A DNA stretch of 64,000 nt from Bartonella sp. DB5-6 (GTDB taxonomy: Bacteria; Pseudomonadota; Alphaproteobacteria; Rhizobiales; Rhizobiaceae): NCBI RefSeq assembly GCF_000278115.1, contig NZ_JH725116.1, positions 144,786 to 208,785 on the forward strand. Reading direction: 5' to 3'. Position numbers and translations under genes: made by a program. Numbering within the stretch: position 1 is the first letter of the stretch; every line of letters starts with the position of its first letter. The notes beneath the pieces were generated by a model. The model was not told the DNA's origin. It saw only the letters and a list, made by a program, of their open reading frames with translations, and made no database searches. Shown one piece after another: positions 64,000 through 64,000 of this stretch.

Positions 64000-64000
64000 G

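Overview
The window looks like chromosome from the alphaproteobacterial genus Bartonella (Hyphomicrobiales). The evidence is AT-rich DNA (roughly 38-40% GC by eye), a GyrA with Ala at the quinolone-determining Ser83 position, a fused SecDF, an Hbp/Pap31-type hemin-binding porin, and several Bartonella-like prophage segments among ordinary housekeeping genes. The species cannot be fixed from this sequence alone.

Region 1 (1-17.3 kb) is the late half of a short-tailed (podovirus-like) prophage or a related domesticated particle cluster, all on the + strand. It holds a head-tail adaptor, a gp10-like protein, a GNAT-like small protein, three internal or ejection-type proteins, an SLT-type transglycosylase, three tandem tail-collar paralogues, a 1.1-kDa-scale (about 1155 aa) Ala-rich coiled-coil fibre with a C-type-lectin-like tip resembling DGR variable proteins, and a lysis cassette (GH24 endolysin, overlapping Rz/Rz1 spanins, holin-like protein). 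A Dam-type methylase and an XRE regulator with a perfect palindromic operator follow.

Region 2 (17.4-19.5 kb) is a scar: an EamA exporter without its N-terminus, an ATP-grasp ligase with three in-frame stops, and an IS6-type transposase remnant.

Region 3 (19.7-38.5 kb) is core chromosome: ATP12-type chaperone, an exported protein, glnA-glnB, uvrA divergent from ssb, gyrA, coaD, two cyclophilins, tgt, two MFS transporters and icd. tgt has lost three of four zinc ligands, and queA is missing from where it often sits.

Region 4 (38.7-42.4 kb) is a fossil P2-like prophage: a shattered integrase, a tape-measure tail end, gpU, gpX and gpD, next to tRNA-Lys(CTT). Region 5 (42.8-54.7 kb) is envelope-related core: TerC/CorC, a YbhN-like flippase, a KefB-like antiporter, SecDF, a large MscS channel and the Hbp porin.

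Region 6 (55.2 kb to the end) is a second P2-like prophage. It has an intact tyrosine integrase, a GHKL ATPase with a C-terminal nuclease-like motif (a possible defence gene), a second lysis cassette on the - strand whose holin is frameshifted, a HigBA-type toxin-antitoxin pair with an apparently leaderless promoter, and an AntA/AntB antirepressor. Then come gpD, gpX, gpU and the tape-measure end. The antirepressor leader carries a sense/antisense/sense arrangement reminiscent of the phage P1 C4 antisense-RNA switch, and is one of the most interesting elements here, with the TGT zinc-site loss, the DGR-like fibre tip and the GHKL-nuclease gene.
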